Source of the DNA: Gammaproteobacteria bacterium
GTDB taxonomy: Bacteria; Pseudomonadota; Gammaproteobacteria; Steroidobacterales; Woeseiaceae
Reading direction: 5' to 3'
Assembly: GCA_029861535.1 (NCBI GenBank)
Contig: JAOTZC010000004.1
Location: 55,844 to 119,843 of the forward strand
Length of the DNA stretch: 64,000 nucleotides
Under the pieces are notes generated by a model. That model worked only from the letters and a program-made list of their open reading frames with translations. It searched no databases and was not told the origin of the DNA. Within the stretch, counting starts at the first letter, position 1. Every line of letters begins with the position of its first letter. The translations under genes were made by a program, and so were the position numbers. Of the stretch, positions 17,195-26,689 are shown piece after piece.

Positions 17195-17200
17195 TATAAT
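17195..17200 (+). promoter_or_regulatory. Perfect -10 box for the mfd-csiV transcript
   Basis: TATAAT at 17195-17200 stands 30 bases before the GTG start of mfd. The -35 zone falls within the end of the preceding terminator and shows no clear TTGACA. The pairing of a terminator with a consensus -10 box supports independent transcription of mfd. Confidence 0.5.
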
Positions 17201-17229
17201 CGCGGGCCCCTCATCACCATCGTAAACCT

Positions 17230-20200
17230 GTGTCCCTGAAGACCGCGCTGATCTCGAATTCCGCTCCCGCCGCACAGGTGGGTAAGTCACAGGGCTGGGG
17301 TCGCCTGATCGGCGCCAGTACTGCACTGGCGGCGGCCGAATTCGCCATGAGCGCAGAGCATCCTGTATTGGTGCTCGCCGATGATGCCCGCCACGCAGAT
17401 CAGCTCGAGGCCGAAATCCGTTTTTTCGCAGGCGACACGTTTGACGTCCTGCACTTTGTCGAATGGGAAACTCTGCCGTGGGATAGTTTCTCGCCGCACC
17501 AAGACATTATTTCTCAACGTCTCGCGGTACTTGCGGTGCTGCCCGGCCTGGCGCGTGGCGTTGTCGTTGCATCAACTCAGGAATTACTGCAGCGATTGCC
17601 GCCGGTCGACTTCGTTGCCGCACGCTCGTTGGCATTGAGCGCCGGGCAGAAACTACCGCGCGAAGGTTTCATCGATTCACTTATTGCAACGGGCTACTAC
17701 CGGGTTCCGCAGGTCACCGAGCACGGCGAGTTCGCGGTCCGCGGATCACTGATCGATGTCCACCCAATGGGATCGGAAGAACCAATCCGTATTGACTTTT
17801 TCGATAACGACATTGAATCCTTACGCCGGTTTTCAACCGATACACAGCTTTCCGGTGATGTCATCGAGTCCGTCAGATTGCTGCCGGCTCGTGAGGTGCC
17901 ACTGGACGCGGTCGATGTTCAGGATTTTCGACATCGATACCGGGAACGATTTGAAGGGCAGCCCGGCAAATCTCGCGTTTACCGCGATGTATCGGATGGC
18001 ATCGCACACGGTGGCATCGAGTATTACCTACCGTTGTTCTTCGAATCGACGGCGAATCTGCTGGACTACCTGCCAGATCAGTGCAACGTGGTGCTGCCAG
18101 ACGCAGTCGATTCGATACTGCATACAGCATGGGACGAAATTGCCGAGCGTTTCGAAATTATCCGACTCGATACCGAACGACCGATATTGTCACCCGCTGA
18201 AACCTTCTTCGACCCGGTCGACGTCACTGCCCGACTGCAACGATTTGCACTGCTTCGCTGCTCCGCACAATCGCTGCCCGAGTCGCCGAGAAATCTTAAC
18301 CTGCCGACACGCCTGCCACCTGCCGTCAAGATCGAGGCGCGCTTTGAGGATCCTGCCAGCGCACTGATGCAGTTTGTCGACAGCTTCGAAGGTCGTGTTC
18401 TTTTTACGACGGAATCGGCTGGACGCCGCGAGCAAATTTTCGAACTTCTGGCGGGTCGCAGTCTTGACCTCGTGCGCGTCGACGGGTGGGCCGCATTTAT
18501 GTCACACGAGGGGCGCATCGCTATTGCGATTGCGCCACTCGAAGCCGGAGTGCTGTTGCCGGAAGCCGGGCTTGCGATCATCAGCGAGCAACAGTTGTTC
18601 GGTGAACGCCTGCGCAAGCGAAAACGGCGTCGCGCATCGGAGCGCGATCCCGAGGCGATTATCCGCCAGCTCAACGATTTGCAGCCAGGATCGCCGGTCG
18701 TGCATGCCGAATACGGTGTTGGTCGTTATCTCGGGCTGCAGACTCTAGAGGCTGGAGGCATCAAGGGTGAGTTCCTGCACATCGAGTATGCGGATGGCGA
18801 CAAACTGTACGTCCCGGTGCATGCGCTCGAACTAATCAGCCGCTTTACCGGCGCGTCGCCAGAAAATGCCCCGTTACACCGCCTCGGCAGCGATCAATGG
18901 ACGAAAGCACGGCAGCGTGCCGCGAAACGAGTACGCGACGTTGCCGCAGAGCTGCTGGACGTCTACGCGCGACGTGCCGCCCGTCTCGGCTACAGTTTTC
19001 GCTGGTCGGAAGCCGACTATCGTGCATTTGAAAGTGGCTTCCCTTTCGAACCGACGGAAGACCAGGCGACGACAATTGACGACGTACTCGAAGATCTGAA
19101 CTCGGACCAGCCAATGGATCGCGTCGTTTGCGGAGACGTCGGTTTCGGCAAAACCGAAGTCGCGCTTCGCGCGGCATTCGCCGCAGTACACGGTGGTAAG
19201 CAAGTCGCGATATTGGTCCCAACGACGCTGCTCGCACAACAACATGGCGAAAATTTCAAAGATCGTTTTGCGGACTGGCCCGTACGAATCGAAGTGCTGT
19301 CTCGCTTCCAGTCCGCCAAACAGGTTCGCGATATCGTCGCCGGAATGAATTCTGGAACGGTCGATATCGTCATCGGCACACACCGACTTCTGCAACACAC
19401 CGCGGATTTCAAAGACGTCGGCCTCGTCATCATCGATGAGGAGCATCGTTTCGGCGTACGGCATAAGGAAATAATTAAATCCTTGCGCAGCCAGATTGAC
19501 GTTTTGACATTAACTGCAACGCCAATACCTCGGACTTTGAATATGACGCTTGGCGGCCTGCGCAATATGTCGCTGATCACGACACCGCCCGCTGAACGAC
19601 TTGCCGTCAAGACCTTCGTCAGAGAATGGAACGACGTAATCATTCGTGAAGCCTGCCTGCGCGAGATAAAACGTGGGGGCCAGGTCTACTTCATCCATAA
19701 CCGCGTTGCGGATATTGGCCGCGTTGAAGAAAAACTCGGCAAGCTTGTACCGGAAGCCTCAATCCGAATTGGCCACGGCCAGATGCCCGAACGCGAACTC
19801 GAGCAGGTGATGTTCGACTTTTATCACCGCCGATTCAATGTTCTTTTGTGTACAACGATTGTTGAAAGTGGCATCGATGTGCCATCCGCCAACACGATTA
19901 TTATCGATCGTGCCGATCGCTTCGGACTGGCGCAACTACACCAGTTACGTGGCCGTGTTGGACGTTCGCATCATCGCGCGTATGCGTATTTGATCGCGCC
20001 GCCGAAGGCGGCGATGACGGCAGATGCGATCAAGCGACTTGAGGCGATCGATTCCTTAGATGACCTGGGTGCCGGCTTTACGCTGGCGACGCACGATTTG
20101 GAAATCCGCGGTGCCGGAGAACTTTTGGGCGACGAGCAAAGTGGTCAGATTTCCGAAATCGGCTTTTCATTGTATATGGACATGCTGTCGCGCGCGGTTG

Positions 20201-20691
20201 AGGCCTTGCGCGCAGGTAAAGAACCTGACCTCGATAAGCCGCTGAATGCCGGTGTGGATATCAACCTGCACGTCGCCGCATTGTTGCCCGACGACTATGT
20301 GCCAGACGTGCACCTGCGGCTAATTCTGTACAAGCGCATTACGGCGACGAAATCGGCCGCGGAGCTTCGTGAGCTGCAGGTCGAGCTGATCGATCGCTTC
20401 GGCTTACTACCCGATGCCGCGAAAAACCTAATGCGAACCGCAGCGATTAAGCAACGTGCATCTAGCCTGGGCATCGAAAAAATAGACGCCGCCGATAGCG
20501 GTGGTTTCTTGGTATTTGGCGACGAAAGCCGTATTGACCCTGTCGCACTCGTCCAATTAGTGCAAAATAAAGGCCACATCTATCGCTTACAAGGCTCGCA
20601 TCGACTGCGGTTCCGACAGGATCTGACCAAACTCGAGCAACGCTTTCGGGCGATCGAAAATTTGTTGGAAACGCTGAAAACAGACCCATGA
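17230..20691 (+). CDS. mfd: Transcription-repair coupling factor
   Basis: Mfd removes RNA polymerase stalled at DNA damage and recruits UvrA. The 1153-residue length is normal. Visible parts are the UvrB-like N-terminal module, the RNA polymerase interaction domain (PGSPVVHAEYGVGRYLG), the RecG-type translocase with Walker A GDVGFGKTEVA, the DEEH box IIDEEHRFGV, motif III LTATPIPRTLNM and motif VI QLRGRVGRS, and the C-terminal TRCF domain. The start is GTG at 17230 (VSLKTAL). The stop overlaps csiV by four bases (ATGA). Confidence 0.97.
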   Translation: MSLKTALISNSAPAAQVGKSQGWGRLIGASTALAAAEFAMSAEHPVLVLADDARHADQLEAEIRFFAGDTFDVLHFVEWETLPWDSFSPHQDIISQRLAVLAVLPGLARGVVVASTQELLQRLPPVDFVAARSLALSAGQKLPREGFIDSLIATGYYRVPQVTEHGEFAVRGSLIDVHPMGSEEPIRIDFFDNDIESLRRFSTDTQLSGDVIESVRLLPAREVPLDAVDVQDFRHRYRERFEGQPGKSRVYRDVSDGIAHGGIEYYLPLFFESTANLLDYLPDQCNVVLPDAVDSILHTAWDEIAERFEIIRLDTERPILSPAETFFDPVDVTARLQRFALLRCSAQSLPESPRNLNLPTRLPPAVKIEARFEDPASALMQFVDSFEGRVLFTTESAGRREQIFELLAGRSLDLVRVDGWAAFMSHEGRIAIAIAPLEAGVLLPEAGLAIISEQQLFGERLRKRKRRRASERDPEAIIRQLNDLQPGSPVVHAEYGVGRYLGLQTLEAGGIKGEFLHIEYADGDKLYVPVHALELISRFTGASPENAPLHRLGSDQWTKARQRAAKRVRDVAAELLDVYARRAARLGYSFRWSEADYRAFESGFPFEPTEDQATTIDDVLEDLNSDQPMDRVVCGDVGFGKTEVALRAAFAAVHGGKQVAILVPTTLLAQQHGENFKDRFADWPVRIEVLSRFQSAKQVRDIVAGMNSGTVDIVIGTHRLLQHTADFKDVGLVIIDEEHRFGVRHKEIIKSLRSQIDVLTLTATPIPRTLNMTLGGLRNMSLITTPPAERLAVKTFVREWNDVIIREACLREIKRGGQVYFIHNRVADIGRVEEKLGKLVPEASIRIGHGQMPERELEQVMFDFYHRRFNVLLCTTIVESGIDVPSANTIIIDRADRFGLAQLHQLRGRVGRSHHRAYAYLIAPPKAAMTADAIKRLEAIDSLDDLGAGFTLATHDLEIRGAGELLGDEQSGQISEIGFSLYMDMLSRAVEALRAGKEPDLDKPLNAGVDINLHVAALLPDDYVPDVHLRLILYKRITATKSAAELRELQVELIDRFGLLPDAAKNLMRTAAIKQRASSLGIEKIDAADSGGFLVFGDESRIDPVALVQLVQNKGHIYRLQGSHRLRFRQDLTKLEQRFRAIENLLETLKTDP

Positions 20692-21479
20692 AGAAAATCA
20701 GCCTATTGATTATTAGCCTGCTATTGGGCGCTGTCGCTAGCGCCCAGCAAGCGGTATCCGATGACAGCGACGAGAGCGTTGAGCACGAAGAGATTCGTCA
20801 TTACACCGTCGAGATTATTATTTTTTCCTACGTGCAGGACGTCTCTGTCGGCAGCGAAATATTCGTTCCGGAGACAATCGAACCACTCGACGAGCCGTTC
20901 GAGGAAATGGAGCCGCCAATCGAGGTCAGTGACGAAGCGATGGATTCGGAGCCGCGTCGTGTCTATCCGTTCGACTACGCAGTGCTGAGTCGTGACGAAT
21001 TGACGATGCGCGACGCCTGGTCTCACCTAAGACGCCTCGATGCCTACAGACCTCTAATGCATTTTGGCTGGACACAGCCGGCGATTCCTCAGGATCAAAC
21101 CATTGCTCTGGAACTGCAGAGATTTGGGAACGTACCTGCGCGTCTTGATGGCACGCTGCAACTGTTCCTAAGCCGCTTCCTGCACCTGGTCGTCGACGTC
21201 TCACTGAGCGCGCCGGACGCGGAAAGGGCCATGGCTGACGACGTTGTGGCCGCTCGACAACCTATCGCCACCTTCGGTGACGAACGAACACAAAATAGCT
21301 ATGACTACGACCCATTCGCACCGCAATACGCACCATTGCGCTATCGCATCGTCGAAGATCGCATCATGAAAAACGGCGAGACACGCTACTACGATCACCC
21401 AAAGCTCGGCGTAATTGCAAAAGTTACGCGCGTTGAGGAAGAGCCAAAAGAAGACGGCGACGAATTAGTCCTTCCCTGA
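20688..21479 (+). CDS. csiV: CsiV family periplasmic peptidoglycan-binding protein
   Basis: A 263-residue secreted protein: signal peptide 1-19 (LLIISLLLGAVASAQQ), an acidic linker, then the family start HYTVEIIIFSYVQD. The C-terminal part with RFLHLVVDVSL and YRIVEDRIMKNGETRYYDHPKLGVIAKV is also typical. In Vibrio, CsiV binds peptidoglycan and is needed for the D-amino acid/LpoA response (known of the family). The gene is coupled to mfd here as in Pseudomonas. Its end overlaps the convergent GGDEF gene by 15 bases. Confidence 0.85.
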   Translation: MKKISLLIISLLLGAVASAQQAVSDDSDESVEHEEIRHYTVEIIIFSYVQDVSVGSEIFVPETIEPLDEPFEEMEPPIEVSDEAMDSEPRRVYPFDYAVLSRDELTMRDAWSHLRRLDAYRPLMHFGWTQPAIPQDQTIALELQRFGNVPARLDGTLQLFLSRFLHLVVDVSLSAPDAERAMADDVVAARQPIATFGDERTQNSYDYDPFAPQYAPLRYRIVEDRIMKNGETRYYDHPKLGVIAKVTRVEEEPKEDGDELVLP

Positions 21480-22355
21480 CTCCTCAGCGAGAATCGCATT
21501 CAGAAACGACGTCGCAGTCTTCGCGTCCTCACCTGCCGTTGCCGCTGCGACGCGATGCGACACTGTGACAAAGCGGCCGCTTGACGACCGCGGGTGGTGC
21601 AACCCAAGCTCGCGAACTGCGGTTGAAATCTTCTCAGCGAACTCATGTACGCCGTGCTCATCAGACGCATGCGACAACACAATCAGTCGCGCAGAATCCA
21701 GACTGGCGACCACATCGCTCGCGCGCCGTAAACATCGGCGTATCGCCTGGCCGACGCGGCGCCGGCAGGTATCCGACGCATGTCTGCCAAATACTTCAAT
21801 GTAGGCATCAAAGTCATTGAGGGTAAATAGCACCAATGCGAGCTTGCTGCGTTCGCGTGCGGCTACTGTCCAATCGTGTTCGAGCACTTCGCGAAACGCC
21901 TTGCTATTCAATAGACCAGTGACCGGATCATCACGCGTTAGGTCGCGAATCTTGCGCTTGGCTTTTAGAAGCTCGTGGTGCGTGTCCGCGCCCGCTCTCG
22001 CGCCGCCACCGGCGCTGCCACGCCAGAACACCGCGTAAAATCGCGCACTCTCCTCATTCGGCAGCAGCAGCGGTTTTAGCGCCAGCAGATACTCGTCACC
22101 CGCGGCCTCAACTGGAAGACTGGTCTCTTGTCGGGAACGAAAGGCTTCGCTGATCTCGATCGCCAGCTCACGACCCACCAACTCTTCGATGACGTCAGCA
22201 AACGGCTTCGACAGTGCATCCTCACCACCGATCGCGGCGCACGCCGGATTCCCAAGCACGACCGGCCAGTCCGTATGATCGAGGCGCACGATCATGACCG
22301 GCTCCGCTGATGCCGCAATGACCTGTTCAAGAATTTTGCGGTTCACGGTTTTCAT
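21465..22355 (-). CDS. PAS-GGDEF protein with degenerate GGDEF motif
   Basis: A 296-residue cytosolic protein with a PAS-like domain (about 8-110, ASAEPVMIVRLDHTDWPVVLGN) and a GGDEF-fold domain (about 140-290, beginning DDPVTGLLNSKAF). The signature that should read R-Y/F-GGDEF is replaced by ASLDSARLIVL (217-227), so the glycine pair and the catalytic acidic residue are lost. Cyclic-di-GMP synthesis is therefore unlikely; the domain may instead sense nucleotide or act as a partner domain (inference). No EAL domain is attached. The ATG overlaps the stop of the upstream phosphorylase gene (TGATG), placing it in the nagZ transcript. Confidence 0.8.
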   Translation of the reverse strand: MKTVNRKILEQVIAASAEPVMIVRLDHTDWPVVLGNPACAAIGGEDALSKPFADVIEELVGRELAIEISEAFRSRQETSLPVEAAGDEYLLALKPLLLPNEESARFYAVFWRGSAGGGARAGADTHHELLKAKRKIRDLTRDDPVTGLLNSKAFREVLEHDWTVAARERSKLALVLFTLNDFDAYIEVFGRHASDTCRRRVGQAIRRCLRRASDVVASLDSARLIVLSHASDEHGVHEFAEKISTAVRELGLHHPRSSSGRFVTVSHRVAAATAGEDAKTATSFLNAILAEESGKD

Positions 22356-23095
22356 CAGTCGGTCTCTTCGGAAAACACCCGATCGATAACGCGCATTGCG
22401 AGCGCTTTAGCGGCCGCGGAATTCGTCTCGACGTCATCATGAATGGGCTGATCGCCGCGACCTGCCGCTCGGTTAACGACCAGCGCGATACACGCGTATT
22501 TGATTTTGAGCTCCGCTGCGAGAACCGCCTCCGGCATCGCCGTCATGCCAACATAGTCGGCGCCATCGCGTTCGAGACGGTCGACCTCGGCCGCTGTTTC
22601 AAGCCGCGGGCCCTGCGTCGCCGCATACACGCCACCGTCGTAACAGTCGACGTTCGCCGCTGCCGCCGCCGACAGTAGTCGCGTACGCAACGGCGATGAG
22701 AACGGGTCGGTAAATTCGATATGTCGTTCATACATATCACCGCCTGTCATAAACGTATGCTCCCTGCCCCAGGTATAGTCAATTAGCTGATCAGGGATGC
22801 CAATCTGTCCGCCGTCGCGTATCTGACTGACAACGCCGACCGTGTTCAAAGCGATGATCGAACTCGTATTCTTCGCCTTCAACGCGGCGATATTGGCGCG
22901 ATAATTGATCAAGTGCGCTGGAATCCCTTGATTGTCGCCGTGGCGCATTAGCGTAAGCACGCGATGACGACCGATCGGGGACTCGTAAAGCGGCGCCGAG
23001 GGCTGGCCGTACGGCGTGTCGACCGTTTGCGCTGGCGCATCATCGACAAGATCCGCAAAGCCCGAGCCTACAATGATCGCGAATTTTTCAGGCAT
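22355..23095 (-). CDS. S-methyl-5'-thioinosine phosphorylase (MTAP/PNP family)
   Basis: A 246-residue purine nucleoside phosphorylase of the MTAP type. Motifs seen are AIIVGSGFADL, LMRHGDNQGIPAHLINYRAN, YAATQGPRLETAAEVDRL and GMTAMPEAVLAAELKIKYAC. In Pseudomonas aeruginosa the enzyme at this position (next to nagZ) uses methylthioinosine, serving polyamine and quorum-signal by-product recycling; the synteny supports the same here. The start is the ATG at 23095, which overlaps the nagZ stop by eight bases; the reading frame extends further upstream only through nagZ. Methylthioadenosine as the substrate is the alternative. Confidence 0.88.
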   Translation of the reverse strand: MPEKFAIIVGSGFADLVDDAPAQTVDTPYGQPSAPLYESPIGRHRVLTLMRHGDNQGIPAHLINYRANIAALKAKNTSSIIALNTVGVVSQIRDGGQIGIPDQLIDYTWGREHTFMTGGDMYERHIEFTDPFSSPLRTRLLSAAAAANVDCYDGGVYAATQGPRLETAAEVDRLERDGADYVGMTAMPEAVLAAELKIKYACIALVVNRAAGRGDQPIHDDVETNSAAAKALAMRVIDRVFSEETD

Positions 23096-24134
23096 CCAGT
23101 TTGAGCTCCGGCGGTTCTGTCCATTTCGACAAGTCATTGTTCGCGTCGCGCCATTCTTCGCTCGCCAATAAGGTCTCACGCATCGTATGTCCCGTGCCGT
23201 GCAAGCGCGCCAGCCTGACGAGCGACAGCGGATTCGAGTAATCGCGAAGCGCAACGACGGCCTCTTGCGCGGCGGGTCGATCATTACAAATAAGCACCAT
23301 ATCGCAGCCTGCCTCGAGGGCCCGTTGGGCGCGCTCCGGTATCGTGCCGTAGCCTTGCGTCGCTTTCATGCTCAAGTCGTCGCAGAATACGGCACCGTCA
23401 AAGCCCAGTCGCGAACGCAGTTCTCGCTGTATCCAGAATTCTGAAAAGCTCGCCGGTAATTCGTCTGTTTGCCGATACACGACATGGGCGGTCATGACGC
23501 CGGCGACCAGCGCATTCGAGATCAGCCGCTCAAAGGGACGCATGTCGTCAAGCACGTCGCTGTAGTCACGCCGGTCGACGGGCAGATTGAGATGCGAGTC
23601 GGCAACGACAGCACCGTGGCCCGGGAAGTGCTTCGCAACGGCGGCCATGCCGGCGCTGCGCAGCCCACGCGAGAAACTGGCGGCGAGGTCGCCGACGACA
23701 TCCGGCCGTTTATGGAACGCACGGTCGCCGATAATTTCACTGACGCCCCAGTCGAGGTCCACACAAGGCGCGAAACACAAATCGATGCCGACCGCGCGCA
23801 ATTCCGAGCCGATCAGCCAGCCGGCCTGATGGGCGAGATGATCCGCTTGGTCGGGATCTTTCTGAAACACGCGGCCGATCAAGCGCATCGGTGGGATTGG
23901 CGTAAATCCGTCGCGAAATCGCTGTACCCGGCCACCCTCGTGATCGACCGTCACCAAAAGCGGTGGACTCCGCAGCGCACGGATTTCGGCCACCAGATCG
24001 ATCAGTTGTTCCGCAACGCCGAAGTTGCGGCTGAACAGGATGACGCCGCCCACGGCTGGCTCGCGCAGCAGATCGCGGTCAGCCGGCGTCAGGCTGAGAC
24101 CGTCGATATCGAGCATCACGGGACCTAGGGACAT
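23088..24134 (-). CDS. nagZ: Beta-N-acetylhexosaminidase
   Basis: NagZ removes N-acetylglucosamine from anhydromuropeptides in the cytosol during cell-wall recycling. The 348-residue GH3 enzyme shows KHFPGHGAVVADSHL, with the catalytic His on the flexible loop, VDHEGGRVQRF and the nucleophile segment FCDDLSMKA. No signal peptide is present, as expected. It is the first gene of nagZ-phosphorylase-GGDEF; the following genes overlap it. The order mfd/csiV facing this set matches Pseudomonas. In many bacteria NagZ products also induce AmpC; no ampC or ampR is here. Confidence 0.96.
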   Translation of the reverse strand: MSLGPVMLDIDGLSLTPADRDLLREPAVGGVILFSRNFGVAEQLIDLVAEIRALRSPPLLVTVDHEGGRVQRFRDGFTPIPPMRLIGRVFQKDPDQADHLAHQAGWLIGSELRAVGIDLCFAPCVDLDWGVSEIIGDRAFHKRPDVVGDLAASFSRGLRSAGMAAVAKHFPGHGAVVADSHLNLPVDRRDYSDVLDDMRPFERLISNALVAGVMTAHVVYRQTDELPASFSEFWIQRELRSRLGFDGAVFCDDLSMKATQGYGTIPERAQRALEAGCDMVLICNDRPAAQEAVVALRDYSNPLSLVRLARLHGTGHTMRETLLASEEWRDANNDLSKWTEPPELKLDA

Positions 24135-24194
24135 TGTCTGAGGATAAGAAGTCGTTTAGGAAATCTCAATAACTACATGTTTTTTATATCGGTT

Positions 24195-25511
24195 TTACTT
24201 GGCAAAAACTGCGACGGATTCCACATGTGCCGTATGCGGGAACATGTCGATAATACCGGCCGCATCCAGCGTGTAACCGAGCTCATTGACCAGAGTGCCG
24301 GCGTCGCGGGCCAGCGTCCCGGGATGACACGATACATACACAATACGCGCTGGATCCAGCGTCCGCATATGCTGTAAGACTTCGGCGGCACCGGTGCGCG
24401 CCGGGTCCAGCAGCACTCGGTCCCAGCCCGACGTCAGCCAAGCCTCGGCGCCATCGATTGCCGATAGATCCGCACAGCGAAACTCGGCGTTGGACAGCCC
24501 ATTGCGACCCGCGTTCGCCCGAGCCCGCTCGACCAATATCGGATCCCCCTCAATTCCAAGCACCGCTGCAGTCTGTCGCGCCAGCGGCAAGGAAAAATTG
24601 CCAATTCCACAGTAAAAATCGAGAACACGATCGTCGGGCCCTGGCTGCAGGTATGCGAGCGCCGCGTGCACCATGCGTCGGTTTACTTCGCCGTTGACCT
24701 GTACAAAATCTGTCGGCGCAAACTCGATCTGCACATCGAATTCGGGCAGCGAATACGTTAACGGCTCGGTCTCCTTATCCGGCCAGGCCAATTCGAGCGA
24801 ATCGAGCCCGCCCGGCTGCAGCCAAATCCGCAGATCATGCGCTTTGCCAAACAAACGCAGCTTGTCCAGGTCACGATTGGATGGCGGATCAAGTACGCGA
24901 AAGACGAGTGCGGCCGCATTGTCAGCGACAGCAACCTCGATTTGTGGCAATCGTGCGCGTATCGACAAATCCCCGATTAGCTCGCTAAGCGGCATGATCA
25001 AATCGTCGACCGGCGCCGCGAGGATCTCACATCGCTGCATATCCGTAATAAATGGTGCATGACGCTCGCGAAAACCGACCAGGACCCTGCCCTTGCGTGG
25101 CACGTCTTTGACGGCCAGCCGCGCGCGACGCCGATAATTCCACTCATCGCCAATCAGTGGTGGTAGCCAGTTACGCGGCAATACTTTGCCTATTCGCTCA
25201 AGGTTGTCCTTGAGGGTTTGGGACTTGATGTCGCGTTGTTCGGCAATACGAATGTGCTGCATCGCGCAGCCGCCGCAGCGGCCGAAAACAGCGCATTTCG
25301 CCGCAACTCGATTGGGCGATGACTCAAGCACCTCGAGCAACTCAGCTTCGTCATAATTTCGGCGGCGTTTGCGGCGCATATAACGGACTTGCTCGCCGGC
25401 CAGCGCGCCTGCGACAAACACTTTTTTGCCAACGTCCGAGATAATGCCGCGACCATCGTGCGCTACCGAATCGATACACCCGGTTTCAGGGTCGCGGCGT
25501 TTTTGGGGCAT
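24195..25511 (-). CDS. rlmD: 23S rRNA (uracil-1939-C5)-methyltransferase
   Basis: RlmD methylates U1939 of 23S rRNA using S-adenosylmethionine. The 438-residue protein has an N-terminal TRAM-like part, the iron-sulfur cluster cysteines CAVFGRCGGC, and the RumA-type catalytic domain with LDFYCGIGNFSLPLA, the DPARTG segment and the nucleophile region YVSCHPGTLARD. It starts at the ATG at 25511, three bases after the exonuclease gene ends, so the two probably share a transcript. Confidence 0.95.
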   Translation of the reverse strand: MPQKRRDPETGCIDSVAHDGRGIISDVGKKVFVAGALAGEQVRYMRRKRRRNYDEAELLEVLESSPNRVAAKCAVFGRCGGCAMQHIRIAEQRDIKSQTLKDNLERIGKVLPRNWLPPLIGDEWNYRRRARLAVKDVPRKGRVLVGFRERHAPFITDMQRCEILAAPVDDLIMPLSELIGDLSIRARLPQIEVAVADNAAALVFRVLDPPSNRDLDKLRLFGKAHDLRIWLQPGGLDSLELAWPDKETEPLTYSLPEFDVQIEFAPTDFVQVNGEVNRRMVHAALAYLQPGPDDRVLDFYCGIGNFSLPLARQTAAVLGIEGDPILVERARANAGRNGLSNAEFRCADLSAIDGAEAWLTSGWDRVLLDPARTGAAEVLQHMRTLDPARIVYVSCHPGTLARDAGTLVNELGYTLDAAGIIDMFPHTAHVESVAVFAK

Positions 25512-25514
25512 GCC

Positions 25515-26288
25515 TTAGCCAGCCGGCCAGGCGGCAAGGAATTCATTGAGGTGCGGCCGATCCATGCCCTGCAGCGTCGATCGCACTAGTGCGTATTCCC
25601 GTTCAAGACTGGCATCGTCAAGATTGCCGCGCATATGCTCGAAGCGCAGATATACGAGCCAAGTATTGAGCACGTCCGTCTCGCAGTAATCGCGAATCTC
25701 GCCGATACCGCCTTCCTGGAATTTGTCCCATACCTTGTCGCCACTCATGCCGAGTTTACCCGGAAAGCCCAGCATGCCCGCGATTTCGTCGAGCTTTGCG
25801 TTGGCGCGAGGATTAAAATTTGCGAGTACGTCCATCAAGTCGACATGTCGCCAATGATAGCGGCTTTGATAATTATTCCACTTGAAGTCACGGTCGTTTT
25901 CGCCGATTTCCCAGTAACGCGGCGCCTGGATACCGTGCTTCAACGCTCGATAATTTAATACCGGCAAGTCGAAGCCGCCACCGTTCCAAGACACCAGATC
26001 CGGTGTGTATCGACCTATACCGTCGAAGAAACGTCGCACCATCTCTGCTTCATCGGATTCTTCGTCTCCCAGCGTCCAGACGCGAAAACTGTCGCCGGTA
26101 CGCAGCGCGACCGATATCGCAACGACACGATGCTGGTGGAGAGGCAGAAATTCCCTACCGGTTGCCTGCTGACGCTTAAACATCATCGCCGTAGCGACAT
26201 CTTTGTCGTCGATACCATCGAGCCCCATCATGCGGCGGCCGAAATCGACGTCTGGGATCGTCTCGATATCAAATGCAAAGCAATGCAT
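25515..26288 (-). CDS. 3'-5' exonuclease related to the DNA polymerase B exonuclease domain
   Basis: A 257-residue DEDDy-type nuclease with all three motifs: Exo I FDIETIPD near residues 5-12, Exo II SWNGGGFDLPVL and Exo III YCETDVLNTW. There is no polymerase domain, so it belongs to the stand-alone PolB_exo2 family common in proteobacteria; its DNA substrate is unknown. The ATG at 26288 is preferred; a TTG one codon upstream would add a single residue. It lies 17 bases downstream of acpS and three bases before rlmD. Confidence 0.9.
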   Translation of the reverse strand: MHCFAFDIETIPDVDFGRRMMGLDGIDDKDVATAMMFKRQQATGREFLPLHQHRVVAISVALRTGDSFRVWTLGDEESDEAEMVRRFFDGIGRYTPDLVSWNGGGFDLPVLNYRALKHGIQAPRYWEIGENDRDFKWNNYQSRYHWRHVDLMDVLANFNPRANAKLDEIAGMLGFPGKLGMSGDKVWDKFQEGGIGEIRDYCETDVLNTWLVYLRFEHMRGNLDDASLEREYALVRSTLQGMDRPHLNEFLAAWPAG

Positions 26289-26305
26289 CAAATTACAAAC
26301 CTCTA

Positions 26306-26689
26306 CTAAGCGGCCGCTTCGACAACCGAAAAAGCAATAACGAGACCGGCATCATCTGTCAGGCTGACATGACCGTTACTGATACCCAGGCGATCACAAA
26401 CTCGTCGGCCGCGCTCGGACCAGATGACCAGGGGTCGGCCCCAGTTGTTGTTGTCAATACCGACATCGCGTAGCCACACACCGTGCGAGAATCCGGTTCC
26501 CATCGCTTTAACCGTCGCCTCCTTGCCGGCAAAACGCATCGCCAGGAACCGCACCGGGTCCTTGCTGCGCTCGAACAGCTTCAACTCCGGCCCCATCAGC
26601 AAGCGACGCACGAAATGTTCGCCAAAACGATCATAAGTGGCCTGGATCCGGGACAGTTGCACGACATCCGTCCCAACACCGAATATCAT
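26306..26689 (-). CDS. acpS: Holo-[acyl-carrier-protein] synthase
   Basis: AcpS transfers 4'-phosphopantetheine from CoA to acyl carrier protein. The 127-residue length is normal. The motifs GVGTDVV (magnesium-binding Asp) and [15 protein letters not shown] (catalytic Glu/Lys) are intact. The ATG overlaps the pdxJ stop by four bases. It closes the rnc-era-recO-pdxJ-acpS run found widely in gammaproteobacteria. Confidence 0.97.
   Translation of the reverse strand: MIFGVGTDVVQLSRIQATYDRFGEHFVRRLLMGPELKLFERSKDPVRFLAMRFAGKEATVKAMGTGFSHGVWLRDVGIDNNNWGRPLVIWSERGRRVCDRLGISNGHVSLTDDAGLVIAFSVVEAAA

Noticed and set aside
18078..18674. 198-codon minus-strand open frame
   Set aside because: It is antisense within mfd and has the Ser/Arg-rich composition of a shadow frame.
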